IMG/VR virus record: IMGVR_UViG_3300017724_002480
Coordinates: 1 to 36,335 of that record
Strand: one strand, 5' to 3'
DNA: 36,335 nt
Origin: a virus
In this document: one piece after another, positions 8,466 to 15,345 of the stretch
Numbering within the stretch: the stretch's first letter is position 1
Layout of the letters: each line of letters begins with the position of its first letter
The notes under the pieces: generated by a model
What the model saw: the letters and a program-made list of their open reading frames with translations, nothing else
Told to the model about the DNA's origin: nothing
Databases searched by the model: none
Program-made: the position numbers and the translations under genes

Positions 8466-9115
8466 TATGTGGTGAAAGTTTTAGTTATGGAACAGGGGTT
8501 AAGCATTGGCCTCGTATAGTTTCAGATTTCTATGATTCAGAATTAGTTAATCTTGCTATAGTGGGTTGTAGTAATTATGCTATATGTTTTCAACTACAGC
8601 ACGCATTAAGCACTCTAAGTCCTGATGATTTTGTTATCATATCATTAACTGCTGCTGAACGTTTTGAGATAGATGATGATGAATTTTCCTTTCCAGTTTC
8701 TATAGAAGATTTCAGACAAAACATAGACGAAATCGAATATTCACCTTTCTCTAAGTCTCCTACTATAACTTCTGGTAATTTATCATCTCAATTACGTAAT
8801 TATCAAATAGAACAGATGAAAAAATATTTGATGAGTAGCTCGTATAGACTATCTGCGCAATATCAATCTTGGTGCTTGCAACATCTTATTTCATCTTTAC
8901 CTTGTGATTATCTATTATATAGAAATATTTATCCTCGCTATCATGAAGATATAAATAAGTATTCCAATGAACATTATTTTGGATTAGAATCATATTTAAT
9001 AAATTCTGGTCCTTATGACTATGAAAAAGAACACGTAAGAACAACAAATCACTTATCTGACAAAGAAAATAAGATGTTTGCCGATAAAGTGATAAGGGAT
9101 ATGAATGGCACATAA
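8429..9115 (+). CDS. SGNH/GDSL-like hydrolase
   Basis: A 228-residue protein resembling SGNH esterases/acyltransferases. Block I reads VCGESFSYG, so S17 is the presumed nucleophile with Glu in place of the usual Asp. The next block, NLAIVGCSN (from N41), is the conserved Asn/Gly region. Near the C-terminus NHLSDKENKMF supplies H208 as catalytic His, but the usual DxxH is TxxH here. It may remove or add an acyl group on a glycan or small molecule; this is inference from family and neighbours. It starts at a TTG six bases after GGAGG and overlaps the amidinotransferase gene by 37 bases. The GGAGG coincides with the two glycine codons of that enzyme's GGFHC motif. Confidence 0.62.
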   Translation: MRDTGSKKNKLIVCGESFSYGTGVKHWPRIVSDFYDSELVNLAIVGCSNYAICFQLQHALSTLSPDDFVIISLTAAERFEIDDDEFSFPVSIEDFRQNIDEIEYSPFSKSPTITSGNLSSQLRNYQIEQMKKYLMSSSYRLSAQYQSWCLQHLISSLPCDYLLYRNIYPRYHEDINKYSNEHYFGLESYLINSGPYDYEKEHVRTTNHLSDKENKMFADKVIRDMNGT

Positions 9116-9557
9116 TAAAAGTAAAGCTAAAGGTTCAGCTTATGAACAAAAAATAGCTACAAGACTTTCAAGCGAGTTCAACAAAGAATTTAGGAGAGTA
9201 CCTTTATCAGGGGCAATTGATTATCTAAAAGGTGATATTTGGACGCCTCATGACACTGCTTGGTGGCCCTACGCTATCGAATGTAAACACTACAAAAATA
9301 TCGAGTGGAATAACTTATTAACTTCTAAAACTACAGATATGCTTCAATTTTGGAAGCAAACAGTTAGAGAAGCGGAAGTGATGAAGAAGAAACCTCTTCT
9401 TATCTTTAGATGGAATCGTTCAAAAGACTTTGTCGCATTTGATGATGATACTGAAGTGCCGTTTTATGTTGAAGTAAAATCTTTTGGATGTCACTTTAAA
9501 ATTACAAAACTTGATGACTGGATTATGTCTGTTAAAAAACAAACTAACCTTGCTTAA
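9105..9557 (+). CDS. PDDEXK-fold nuclease, Holliday-junction-resolvase-like
   Basis: A 150-residue protein with the PDDEXK nuclease core: a basic start, E14 in SAYEQKIA, RVPLSGA, then D44 in KGDIW and E59-C-K61 in IECKH. Spacing and the SGA-GD-ECK order are like archaeal-type Holliday junction resolvases and small phage endonucleases. It probably acts in phage DNA recombination, branch removal or host DNA degradation. It overlaps the SGNH gene by 11 bases, with its ATG inside that gene's last codons. It marks the return from small-molecule enzymes to DNA metabolism. Confidence 0.72.
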   Translation: MAHNKSKAKGSAYEQKIATRLSSEFNKEFRRVPLSGAIDYLKGDIWTPHDTAWWPYAIECKHYKNIEWNNLLTSKTTDMLQFWKQTVREAEVMKKKPLLIFRWNRSKDFVAFDDDTEVPFYVEVKSFGCHFKITKLDDWIMSVKKQTNLA

Positions 9558-9588
9558 TTGTTAATAAATTGATATAGTTACTTATAAA
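9558..9588 (+). promoter_or_regulatory. Possible sigma70-like promoter before the exonuclease gene
   Basis: The 45 bases at 9558-9602 are the largest non-coding gap in the rightward block. They hold TTGTTA at 9558-9563 and TTATAA/TATAAA at 9582-9588, 18 to 19 bases apart, followed by AGGAG and the ATG at 9603. The region is very AT-rich, so such boxes arise easily by chance. It may allow separate expression of the exonuclease-dUTPase-ThyX group. Confidence 0.3.
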
Positions 9589-9602
9589 TATAGGAGATAA
9601 CT

Positions 9603-10445
9603 ATGACAAAATCTTGGAATGACCTTGCAGACTTGCAAGAGCCAGACTACTCAACTTACAATAATCTACTAATTATTGACGCTAACAACCTATCTTATCG
9701 TTGGCTGCAACGTCCTAACTTTGATTCTTTTGGAGACGACTTTGTACGCACAATCCAATCACTAGCAAAATCTTATGAAGCTACTCGTACCATAGTCTGT
9801 TTTGATTTTGGTAAGTCGTACTATCGTATGGACATGCATGGTGAGTATAAGGGTACGCGTAAAAAACCACAAGATGAAGAAGAGATTAAAAAATATGAAA
9901 GCTTCTTTGCAGTGCTTAACTCACTACCAGAAGAATTAGATGAAGAAGTTCTAAAATTTAGAGGGGTTGAAGCCGACGATATTCTTGCTTGGATTACACA
10001 GAACATTTCTGATAGATATGACCATACATGGATTGTTTCTTCAGATCGTGACTTATATCAATTGATTGATAATAATGTATCAGTATTTAACATTTTCAGT
10101 AGAAAAGAAATCACACTTCAAACCTTAGAGGATGATTTTGAAATTACTCCCGACTTGTATATGTTATCACGAATCATTGAAGGAGATAAATCTGATAATA
10201 TTTTAGGTATCGAAGGAATAGGACCAAAGAGAGCGCAGGCTCTTGCTAAAGAGTACAACACCTTAGATAATTTGATTACTGCTTTACCTATTAAGGGTAG
10301 ATCAAAATATATCCAAAACTTAAATGCTGGTAAAGAACAATTAGTTAGAAACGAAAAACTAATTAATCTAAAAGCGTACTGTGTAGACGCTATATGTGCA
10401 GGTAAAGAAGGAGACGAGCCTCTTGCAAGACTTTCAAATTTGTAA
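9603..10445 (+). CDS. 5'-3' exonuclease / flap endonuclease
   Basis: A 280-residue FEN-type nuclease like T5 D15, T4 RNase H and the Pol I N-domain. Metal-binding acids are visible in order: D26 (LLIIDANN), the YKGTRKKP basic arch start (82-89), E123-D125-D126 (GVEADDIL), D148 and D150 (SSDRDLYQ), and D195-D198 (GDKSDNI). The helix-three-turn-helix DNA-binding loop GIEGIGPKRAQAL follows directly. It would remove RNA primers and flaps during replication. AGGAG lies seven bases before the ATG. A possible promoter precedes it, and the next gene starts inside its 3' end. Confidence 0.93.
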   Translation: MTKSWNDLADLQEPDYSTYNNLLIIDANNLSYRWLQRPNFDSFGDDFVRTIQSLAKSYEATRTIVCFDFGKSYYRMDMHGEYKGTRKKPQDEEEIKKYESFFAVLNSLPEELDEEVLKFRGVEADDILAWITQNISDRYDHTWIVSSDRDLYQLIDNNVSVFNIFSRKEITLQTLEDDFEITPDLYMLSRIIEGDKSDNILGIEGIGPKRAQALAKEYNTLDNLITALPIKGRSKYIQNLNAGKEQLVRNEKLINLKAYCVDAICAGKEGDEPLARLSNL

Positions 10446-11094
10446 CATCAAAATTGAAAAGAGCACCATAGCTAAACAGCTTGAAAAAGAGTATAGTATT
10501 GAGTGGGGGTTTAATCAAGACACCCCGCTTGATTCTTTTTTTCACCTCAGAGCATGTATTCGTAAACCTATATCAATTAAGGCAGGACAAATATTACCAA
10601 TTCCTACAGGCATATACCCTCAATTACCGAATCCAAATTTTAGGATAGAGTGTAATTCTTTTACTGACTTAGTTTATGAGCAAGGCATATGTTTAGCAGA
10701 TGGTATTTCTACTTTTGATTTTACGTTTAGGAATGAAATATGGCTTTTATTAGAAAATAAATTTAAAGAAGCACAAGTCCTACAGCCTACTCAAAAAATA
10801 GCACTCTTCTCTGTAAACTATAAGCCGAGAATGGTAATAGAATATGTTGATTGGATAGAAGAAATTAAATGGAAAAATCGTTCAGCCAAAAATTTCATTC
10901 AAAAAATTAAGAAAAAAATGTTACCCGACATTCACGATGTTAAGAAACAAAGACAGTTTAATGTAGGGTATGATAGAGACCAGGTAAAAAAATATATCGA
11001 TGGAGGAGTTAGAACTTCTACAATACGTAAAAAAGGTGGAAAAGCCTCTATATGGTCTAAAAACATAGATAAAGGAGATAGTGATGGAAGTTAA
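10423..11094 (+). CDS. dUTPase-like protein with basic C-terminal extension
   Basis: A 223-residue protein on the trimeric dUTPase plan. Motif I region is DSFFHLRA (37-44), a hydrophobic strand leads to ILPIPTGI, motif II region is IECNSFTDL (75-83), motif III is FDFTFRNEI with D99 aligned to the catalytic Asp and F102 replacing the usual uracil-stacking Tyr, and motif IV is QPTQKIALF. Around 150-200 there is a lysine-rich insertion, after which RKKGGKAS (202-209) could be a divergent motif V. It would keep dUTP low and supply dUMP to the ThyX encoded next. The TTG at 10423 has AAGGAG nine bases upstream; an upstream in-frame GTG at 10396 has no such signal. Activity is uncertain because motifs II and V are weak. 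Confidence 0.7.
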   Translation: MQDFQICNIKIEKSTIAKQLEKEYSIEWGFNQDTPLDSFFHLRACIRKPISIKAGQILPIPTGIYPQLPNPNFRIECNSFTDLVYEQGICLADGISTFDFTFRNEIWLLLENKFKEAQVLQPTQKIALFSVNYKPRMVIEYVDWIEEIKWKNRSAKNFIQKIKKKMLPDIHDVKKQRQFNVGYDRDQVKKYIDGGVRTSTIRKKGGKASIWSKNIDKGDSDGS

Positions 11095-11764
11095 ATTAAT
11101 TTCTTATTCTCAAATAAATAAAGAAGTATTTGGAGATACTGACGTTAAAAACATTGAAGATATTGTTGCATATTGTGCTAGAGTGTCAAATCCTTCTAAT
11201 CAGGATAATACAGAGACTAATGAAAAATTATTAAAATACTTAATTAGAGAAAAGCATTGGTCACCCTTTGAAATGGTTAATGTTTGTTTAGAAATTACTA
11301 CCACGCGTGACATTGCTAGACAGATTCTAAGGCATCGTTCTTTTTCTTTTCAAGAGTTTTCTCAACGCTATGCTAATCCTTTGGATGATTTAAAGTCTGT
11401 GAGGAGAGAGGCAAGATTACAAGATACAAAGAATAGACAAAACTCAATTGATACAGATGATAATGCATTGCAACAATCTTGGAACGGTCAACAAGATTTA
11501 GTGTGGCTAGCAGCAGTAAAAGCATACAACTGGGCTATTGATCGAGGAATAGCTAAAGAACAAGCAAGAGCAGTTCTACCAGAGGGCTTAATAGAGTCTA
11601 GAGTTTATGTAAATGGTACACTTAGGTCTTGGTTACACTACATTGATTTAAGAGAAAAAAATGGCACGCAAAAAGAACACATGGAAATTGCAAGAGCTTG
11701 TGCTGATGTCATAACTAAGATATTCCCAATGGGAGATACTTACTTAGCCCCTTCTAAAAGATGA
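11084..11764 (+). CDS. thyX: Flavin-dependent thymidylate synthase
   Basis: Makes dTMP from dUMP using methylenetetrahydrofolate, FAD and NADPH. The hallmark RHRX7S motif is R83-H84-R85 to S93, within RHRSFSFQEFSQRY. HWSPFE (from H58) and the C-terminal LPEGLIESRVYVNGTLRSW complete the flavin and nucleotide site. 226 residues is normal. The ATG at 11084 lies seven bases after AAAGGAG and is preferred over the overlapping GTG at 11081, which is too close. The gene overlaps the dUTPase-like gene by 11 bases, a sensible pairing since that enzyme makes dUMP. Its TGA overlaps the next ATG (ATGA). Confidence 0.96.
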   Translation: MEVKLISYSQINKEVFGDTDVKNIEDIVAYCARVSNPSNQDNTETNEKLLKYLIREKHWSPFEMVNVCLEITTTRDIARQILRHRSFSFQEFSQRYANPLDDLKSVRREARLQDTKNRQNSIDTDDNALQQSWNGQQDLVWLAAVKAYNWAIDRGIAKEQARAVLPEGLIESRVYVNGTLRSWLHYIDLREKNGTQKEHMEIARACADVITKIFPMGDTYLAPSKR

Positions 11765-12879
11765 CAATAGGATTTTTAACACAGTACTATAGAGGATTAG
11801 GACATTCTCAGCGAATAAAGTTCATAGCAGAGCAAACAGCTAAACATGAAAAAGTAGTTGTTATGGATCAATTATTTGAGCCTCCTATTAAGTTAAGCGT
11901 ACCTCACATATCTTTTTTAAAGAACTTTACCGTACCGAGTATGGATGAAATGTTTAAGTTCATCATGCAAGAGCCTTTGATCTACTTTAGAATTAAAAGA
12001 TTTATTGATACTTTAGAAAAATATGGTGTTAAAACTTTAGTGTGTGAGGGGTTTCCATTTTGCAGGCAACAGTTTGCTCACGAATATTTTAGGTATTTTG
12101 AAGAATGTAAAAAAAGAAATATTAAGATTATAATTTCTGTAAGAGACTTTCCCTGGGACGAACCTCATAATACCTCTTTACAAGACTGGGTTTTATACAC
12201 ACAAAATATAGTAATTAAATATTATGCTGATGCATTATTAGTTCACGGGGACGAAGAGATTTTACCTCTTCTCAGTGATAGAACTAGACATGCTAATTCT
12301 AAAAGTATAATTGACGATATAGAAGATAAGATTATTTACACAGGTTACGTGTGTGACGAGGATCAGCCTATGCACTCTCGTAAAAACAATAATATTTTTG
12401 TCAGCACAGGACTAAACAAAGACGAATCTGTTATGATATTTAAGCGCATTGCTGATATAGCTAATACCTTTCCAGAGTATAATTTTATCATGCCTATTGC
12501 TAATAAATATAAGAATATTGGTGGTAGAAAGAACAAGAACATTTTCCTTGTGGAGTATGTTCCTGAATTACGTAATAAACTAACTGATTGCTCTGCATAC
12601 ATTACTTATGGCGGTTATAATGCTACTACTGAAATTTTAAAAGGAAGAATCCCTTCTATAGTGATCCCTCGTCAATCAGGCCAAAAATTAGAACAATTTA
12701 TAAGAGCATACGCTTTTGAACCATATGATTATTATAAAGTAATGAACTTTTCTGAAATTACAAGGGTAGACAAAGTTCTAAAAACAGTCCTAAACGGGTA
12801 TACTCCTGCAAAATTCAATTTCAACCTTAAAGGGGCTAGCAACTCTGCTCAGATAATCTGTGATATACACAAAAGATAA
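11761..12879 (+). CDS. GT-B fold glycosyltransferase (MurG/COG4671-like)
   Basis: A 372-residue protein with two Rossmann-like halves. The N-terminal GLGHSQRIKFIAE is the GHxxR loop of MurG/GT28-type and COG4671-type glycosyltransferases. The C-terminal half has NIFVSTGLN, then YVPELRNKL, and the nucleotide-sugar motif YGGYNATTEIL followed by PSIVIPR. It would transfer a sugar from a nucleotide-sugar donor. Acceptor and sugar are unknown: phage DNA bases, a host envelope glycan, or the product of the upstream cassette are possibilities. It overlaps thyX by four bases. A glycosyltransferase placed beside ThyX recalls base-glycosylation clusters, but no hydroxymethylating enzyme is seen. Confidence 0.75.
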   Translation: MTIGFLTQYYRGLGHSQRIKFIAEQTAKHEKVVVMDQLFEPPIKLSVPHISFLKNFTVPSMDEMFKFIMQEPLIYFRIKRFIDTLEKYGVKTLVCEGFPFCRQQFAHEYFRYFEECKKRNIKIIISVRDFPWDEPHNTSLQDWVLYTQNIVIKYYADALLVHGDEEILPLLSDRTRHANSKSIIDDIEDKIIYTGYVCDEDQPMHSRKNNNIFVSTGLNKDESVMIFKRIADIANTFPEYNFIMPIANKYKNIGGRKNKNIFLVEYVPELRNKLTDCSAYITYGGYNATTEILKGRIPSIVIPRQSGQKLEQFIRAYAFEPYDYYKVMNFSEITRVDKVLKTVLNGYTPAKFNFNLKGASNSAQIICDIHKR

Positions 12880-13489
12880 ACTATTAGATTTAATTGAGAA
12901 ACATTATTTAACTTCTCATTATAAAGAAGCAATAGTGCTTGCAGAAAATGCTATGAAAAAATACTTAGAAAGTAAGGGCGACCCTGGCAAATTTACTAAA
13001 AAAGCTAATAAATTATATCAAAGAGAGGTGATAAGAAACTTTAGTCTTCTCGCTTATAGACATTCTCCTTCAGATGGGGTAATTTACCTTACGCTAAAAG
13101 AAAAGAAACTGTTAAGTTTGTTTCAAGAGTGTAATAAAATTATCTATATTGGTTCTGGATACTATCCATTCTCTCTATTCAACTTACATAAGAAATATAA
13201 ACACTTGGAGCTTATTGGGATTGAGCGGGATAAAAAAGCTTTCCTAAGTTCTTTTCAATTAGCTAAAAATTCCCCTGCTAAGAACAACTTAAATATTATG
13301 CATTGTGATGGTGTAAATTTTGATTTTAAGACTTTAGATGATAAAGATTTAGTTTTTATAGCTCCTGAAATAGATCATAAAAATATTACTAATAAAATTA
13401 TTTCTCAATCTTTAGTACAGTTTTTTAAATGTTCAATGTCTTATGATACAGAATGGTTTACGGAGTTTTCAAATGACAAAAAGAATTAG
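12860..13489 (+). CDS. Nicotianamine-synthase-like Rossmann protein, copy 1
   Basis: A 209-residue protein whose centre is a class I SAM-binding fold. IIYIGSGYYPFS (94-105) is a motif I of the form GxGxxPxS known from nicotianamine synthases, and LIGIERD gives an acidic residue (E122) at the end of strand 2. NIMHCDGVNFDF and DLVFIAPEID look like motifs II and III. The first ~70 residues are helical and basic. It is a paralogue of the next gene. The start is uncertain: GTG at 12860 gives this length but has no clear Shine-Dalgarno and overlaps the glycosyltransferase by 20 bases. Possible roles are a methyltransferase or an aminopropyl-type transferase; nothing in the sequence decides. Confidence 0.6.
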   Translation: MIYTKDKLLDLIEKHYLTSHYKEAIVLAENAMKKYLESKGDPGKFTKKANKLYQREVIRNFSLLAYRHSPSDGVIYLTLKEKKLLSLFQECNKIIYIGSGYYPFSLFNLHKKYKHLELIGIERDKKAFLSSFQLAKNSPAKNNLNIMHCDGVNFDFKTLDDKDLVFIAPEIDHKNITNKIISQSLVQFFKCSMSYDTEWFTEFSNDKKN

Positions 13490-14087
13490 AGATTTAGAAA
13501 AAGATTGGAAAGACTTAATTGTTAGATCTGAATTATCCAAATTAAAAGAATTTAATGATCTGGCTAAAGAGTTGTCGGATGAAAGTACTTTTAAAATAGT
13601 TAGATCAAATCTTGTTTTTGAGAAGACAGAGGCCAACTCTTGGATATATAAGACTCTTGCTGAGAAAAAGAAATTAAAGTTATTTGATAAATGTTATCGT
13701 CTTATTTTAATCGGTGCAGGTATGTTTCCTTATTCTATGATTGATATTCAAAGAAAATACCCTCACTTGAAACAGATTGGTCTTGAAATAATCAAAGAAA
13801 GGGCGGTCATTGCAAATGAATTAATAAAATATGGACCTCTAAAAGATGATATAAAAATACTTAATTGTGATGGTCTTTTGTTTGATTATTCTAAATTAGG
13901 CTTTGATGATCTAATATTTGTATCTTGCGACGTAGACAGTACCGCAATAATCAAGGAGATCATGCAAAAAAGTAAGGCGCACATTTTTATCTGTGCGCCT
14001 TATGAAAAGAAGTGGTTAGAATCAGAGATAGGAAAACTTAATATTCAAATTCCAGGTGACGGAGCACCTTTATCTTATTTAGAATAG
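13473..14087 (+). CDS. Nicotianamine-synthase-like Rossmann protein, copy 2
   Basis: A 204-residue paralogue of the preceding protein in the same order: helical N-terminus, LILIGAGMFPYS (77-88), QIGLEII (E105), ILNCDGLLFDY, DDLIFVSCDVD. The pair has diverged well beyond recent duplication, so both are probably kept for function, perhaps as a heterodimer. The ATG at 13473 follows GGAG at seven bases and overlaps copy 1 by 17 bases; an in-frame ATG at 13443 would overlap more and has no such signal. This is the last rightward gene. Its 3' part also carries the intrinsic terminator of the opposing operon, and its last 13 bases overlap the end of a leftward small ORF. Confidence 0.62.
   Translation: MTKRIRDLEKDWKDLIVRSELSKLKEFNDLAKELSDESTFKIVRSNLVFEKTEANSWIYKTLAEKKKLKLFDKCYRLILIGAGMFPYSMIDIQRKYPHLKQIGLEIIKERAVIANELIKYGPLKDDIKILNCDGLLFDYSKLGFDDLIFVSCDVDSTAIIKEIMQKSKAHIFICAPYEKKWLESEIGKLNIQIPGDGAPLSYLE
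13966..14002 (-). terminator. Intrinsic terminator of the leftward late operon, inside a rightward gene
   Basis: Read on the minus strand, a perfect 11-bp stem (arms 14002-13992 and 13983-13973, core GGCGCAC, 8-base loop) is followed by one C and six T (13971-13966). This is a textbook rho-independent terminator. On the plus strand the stem is followed by ATGAAAAG with no U-run, so it should stop only leftward transcription. It lies 72 bases past the stop of the last leftward ORF and within codons of the second nicotianamine-synthase-like gene. Confidence 0.85.
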
Positions 14088-14206
14088 TTAATTTTTTGTT
14101 TTCCGTATAAATCTTTTAACTTTATTACTGCCCTTTTCTTTAAAGGTTTTCGTTTGTTCTTTTTTACTTTAGGCATCGAACGCTGAAATACTTCAGGAAC
14201 TATCAT
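14075..14206 (-). CDS. Small very basic protein (43 aa), last gene of the leftward operon
   Basis: An ORF of 43 codons starting with the ATG of a TAATG junction at the stop of the 64-residue gene. About 16 of its 43 residues are Lys or Arg, with runs such as KVKKNKRKPLKKR (13-25). The recurring TAATG junction in this operon, the exact fit of the ORF into the space before the terminator, and the basic composition all favour a real gene. It could be a nucleic-acid-binding or virion-internal peptide, which is inference. It overlaps the converging rightward gene by 13 bases. Confidence 0.5.
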   Translation of the reverse strand: MIVPEVFQRSMPKVKKNKRKPLKKRAVIKLKDLYGKQKINYSK

Positions 14207-14400
14207 TATTTTACTGTTTTAACTGACTGAGAGTTAGGATTTTTAATCTCTTTAATAGTCAAGTTATGTCCAGTACGATAGTGCTCAAGGGTTTCACGTT
14301 TTTTTGCAGGGTCATACTCTTCACGCAAACCGTAACGATTGTCCCCAATCGTTACAGATTTACCTTCTCGCATTTCGACACCTGAAATGGACTTAGCCAT
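14206..14400 (-). CDS. Hypothetical small protein (64 aa)
   Basis: A polar 64-residue protein with no recognised domain. It starts at the ATG of a TAATG junction with the preceding 90-residue gene and ends in the TAATG that starts the 43-residue gene, so it sits in a coupled chain at the end of the late operon. Its message contains a perfect 10-bp hairpin with a GGGA tetraloop (14332-14355). Possibly a minor virion or head-completion protein by position only. Confidence 0.6.
   Translation of the reverse strand: MAKSISGVEMREGKSVTIGDNRYGLREEYDPAKKRETLEHYRTGHNLTIKEIKNPNSQSVKTVK
14332..14355 (-). other. Perfect 10-bp RNA hairpin with GNRA-type tetraloop, within coding sequence
   Basis: Arms 14355-14346 and 14341-14332 are exact inverted copies. 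On the transcribed leftward RNA the loop reads GGGA, a GNRA tetraloop. No U-run follows, so it is not a terminator. It lies over codons for the VTIGDNRYG segment of the 64-residue protein. It may be an mRNA-stability or processing element, or chance. Confidence 0.4.
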
Positions 14401-14672
14401 TACTTCATATCCTTAATGACTCTTCCGCCCATACCTTTAGTGACATCTTCAGAAGCTGAGTTAACACCTTTTGAAATAGCACCACGAGCGCCTGGGGTAT
14501 TATCACCAGTGCGTAGGTTACCGTAATGCTTTGGAGCACGCATATCTGCGCTCCATGCACCACCATCTGACCCGTTAGCGGTTTTTTTTGAGCCTTCTGC
14601 GGCTGCAAACGGAGATGCAGCTGCGGCTGCGCCCTCCATTGGTTGTTTAGCAGATTTACTAATCATTGCCAT
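14400..14672 (-). CDS. Hypothetical Gly/Ala/Ser-rich protein (90 aa)
   Basis: A low-complexity 90-residue protein with Ala runs near residues 15-25 and a Gly-rich C-terminal half ending GGRVIKDMK. No known domain. GAGGAG lies eight bases before its ATG, a strong ribosome binding site. It follows the beta-helix-like gene and is coupled to the next gene by TAATG. Composition suggests an extended or disordered structural peptide. A parallel frame (14405-14608) is open by composition only and is not counted. Confidence 0.62.
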   Translation of the reverse strand: MAMISKSAKQPMEGAAAAASPFAAAEGSKKTANGSDGGAWSADMRAPKHYGNLRTGDNTPGARGAISKGVNSASEDVTKGMGGRVIKDMK

Positions 14673-14694
14673 GTTTCATTCTCCTCTTCTAATA

Positions 14695-15309
14695 TTAGCT
14701 AATCAAAGCTGTTACTGTTTCAGTCATGTTACCAACATTAGCACCACCTGTTGAGGCTACAACAGTTGCTGTAATTGTTGGGCTTCCTGTGCCAACGACA
14801 CGTGTGTGTTCGCCAGGACCAAGACGACAGTAGTTAATCTCAACGTTTGCATTTGCTGCAATACCTGAGTTAACGCCTGTACCATCACAGAAGCTCATTT
14901 CAACAGCTTTTGTAGTGGTCATTTGAGCCAGCGTACCACCATGGTCAACAGCTGATTCAGCGTTAGTAAATTTACAGTTCTCGAACAACAGTGTGCAAGA
15001 ACCAATTCCAGTTTTAGTTATATTAAAGGTGTTAGATGTTTTAGCACCGTTAGAACCTTGGAATGTAATGTTTTTAAATGAGATAACACCTGATGAGGTG
15101 TTAGCAACAGTCATGTCACCATCAATGATGATTTCGTCGGGGTCTCCGACACCTACAAATGCATAGTCAGAAGCGCTAAGTGCTGTAGGGGCTGTGTAAG
15201 TACCTGGGAACATCAACACACCGTTGTTGCCCTGAGTTAGATCAGCAGCAGCAATGTCAGTGATAGAAGCTGCGTACCCATCGATACCACGTTTATCAAA
15301 AGTAGCCAT
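14695..15309 (-). CDS. Beta-helix-like structural protein
   Basis: A 204-residue protein rich in short beta-strand repeats of the pectate-lyase-like type: GVISFKNITFQG, TLLFENCKF, VEINYCRL. After NGVLMFPGTYT it reads like right-handed parallel beta-helix proteins used as phage fibre or decoration proteins. There is no sign of catalytic residues. AAGGAG stands eight bases before its ATG and a candidate promoter lies in the 68-base gap upstream, so it may be made in larger amounts than its neighbours. A perfect 8-bp inverted repeat with 4-base loop (15084-15103) lies in its coding sequence. Confidence 0.6.
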   Translation of the reverse strand: MATFDKRGIDGYAASITDIAAADLTQGNNGVLMFPGTYTAPTALSASDYAFVGVGDPDEIIIDGDMTVANTSSGVISFKNITFQGSNGAKTSNTFNITKTGIGSCTLLFENCKFTNAESAVDHGGTLAQMTTTKAVEMSFCDGTGVNSGIAANANVEINYCRLGPGEHTRVVGTGSPTITATVVASTGGANVGNMTETVTALIS

Positions 15310-15345
15310 AGTTTTTTCTCCTTAAGAAAAGATTATTTATGATTG

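Noticed and set aside
4890-14087. DNA base hypermodification as a firm assignment for the accessory genes
   Set aside because: No dUMP or dCMP hydroxymethylase, no hydroxymethyl-nucleotide kinase and no deazaguanine gene is seen. The idea stays possible but unsupported.
14131-14146. Weak CCTTT/AAAGG hairpin followed by T-rich sequence as a terminator for the rightward operon
   Set aside because: Only five AT-rich pairs, within a very T-rich stretch and inside the small basic ORF. No convincing rightward terminator was found.
14405-14608. Alternative minus-strand frame within the 90-residue gene
   Set aside because: It is a composition shadow; the other frame has the strong ribosome binding site and the coupled downstream start.
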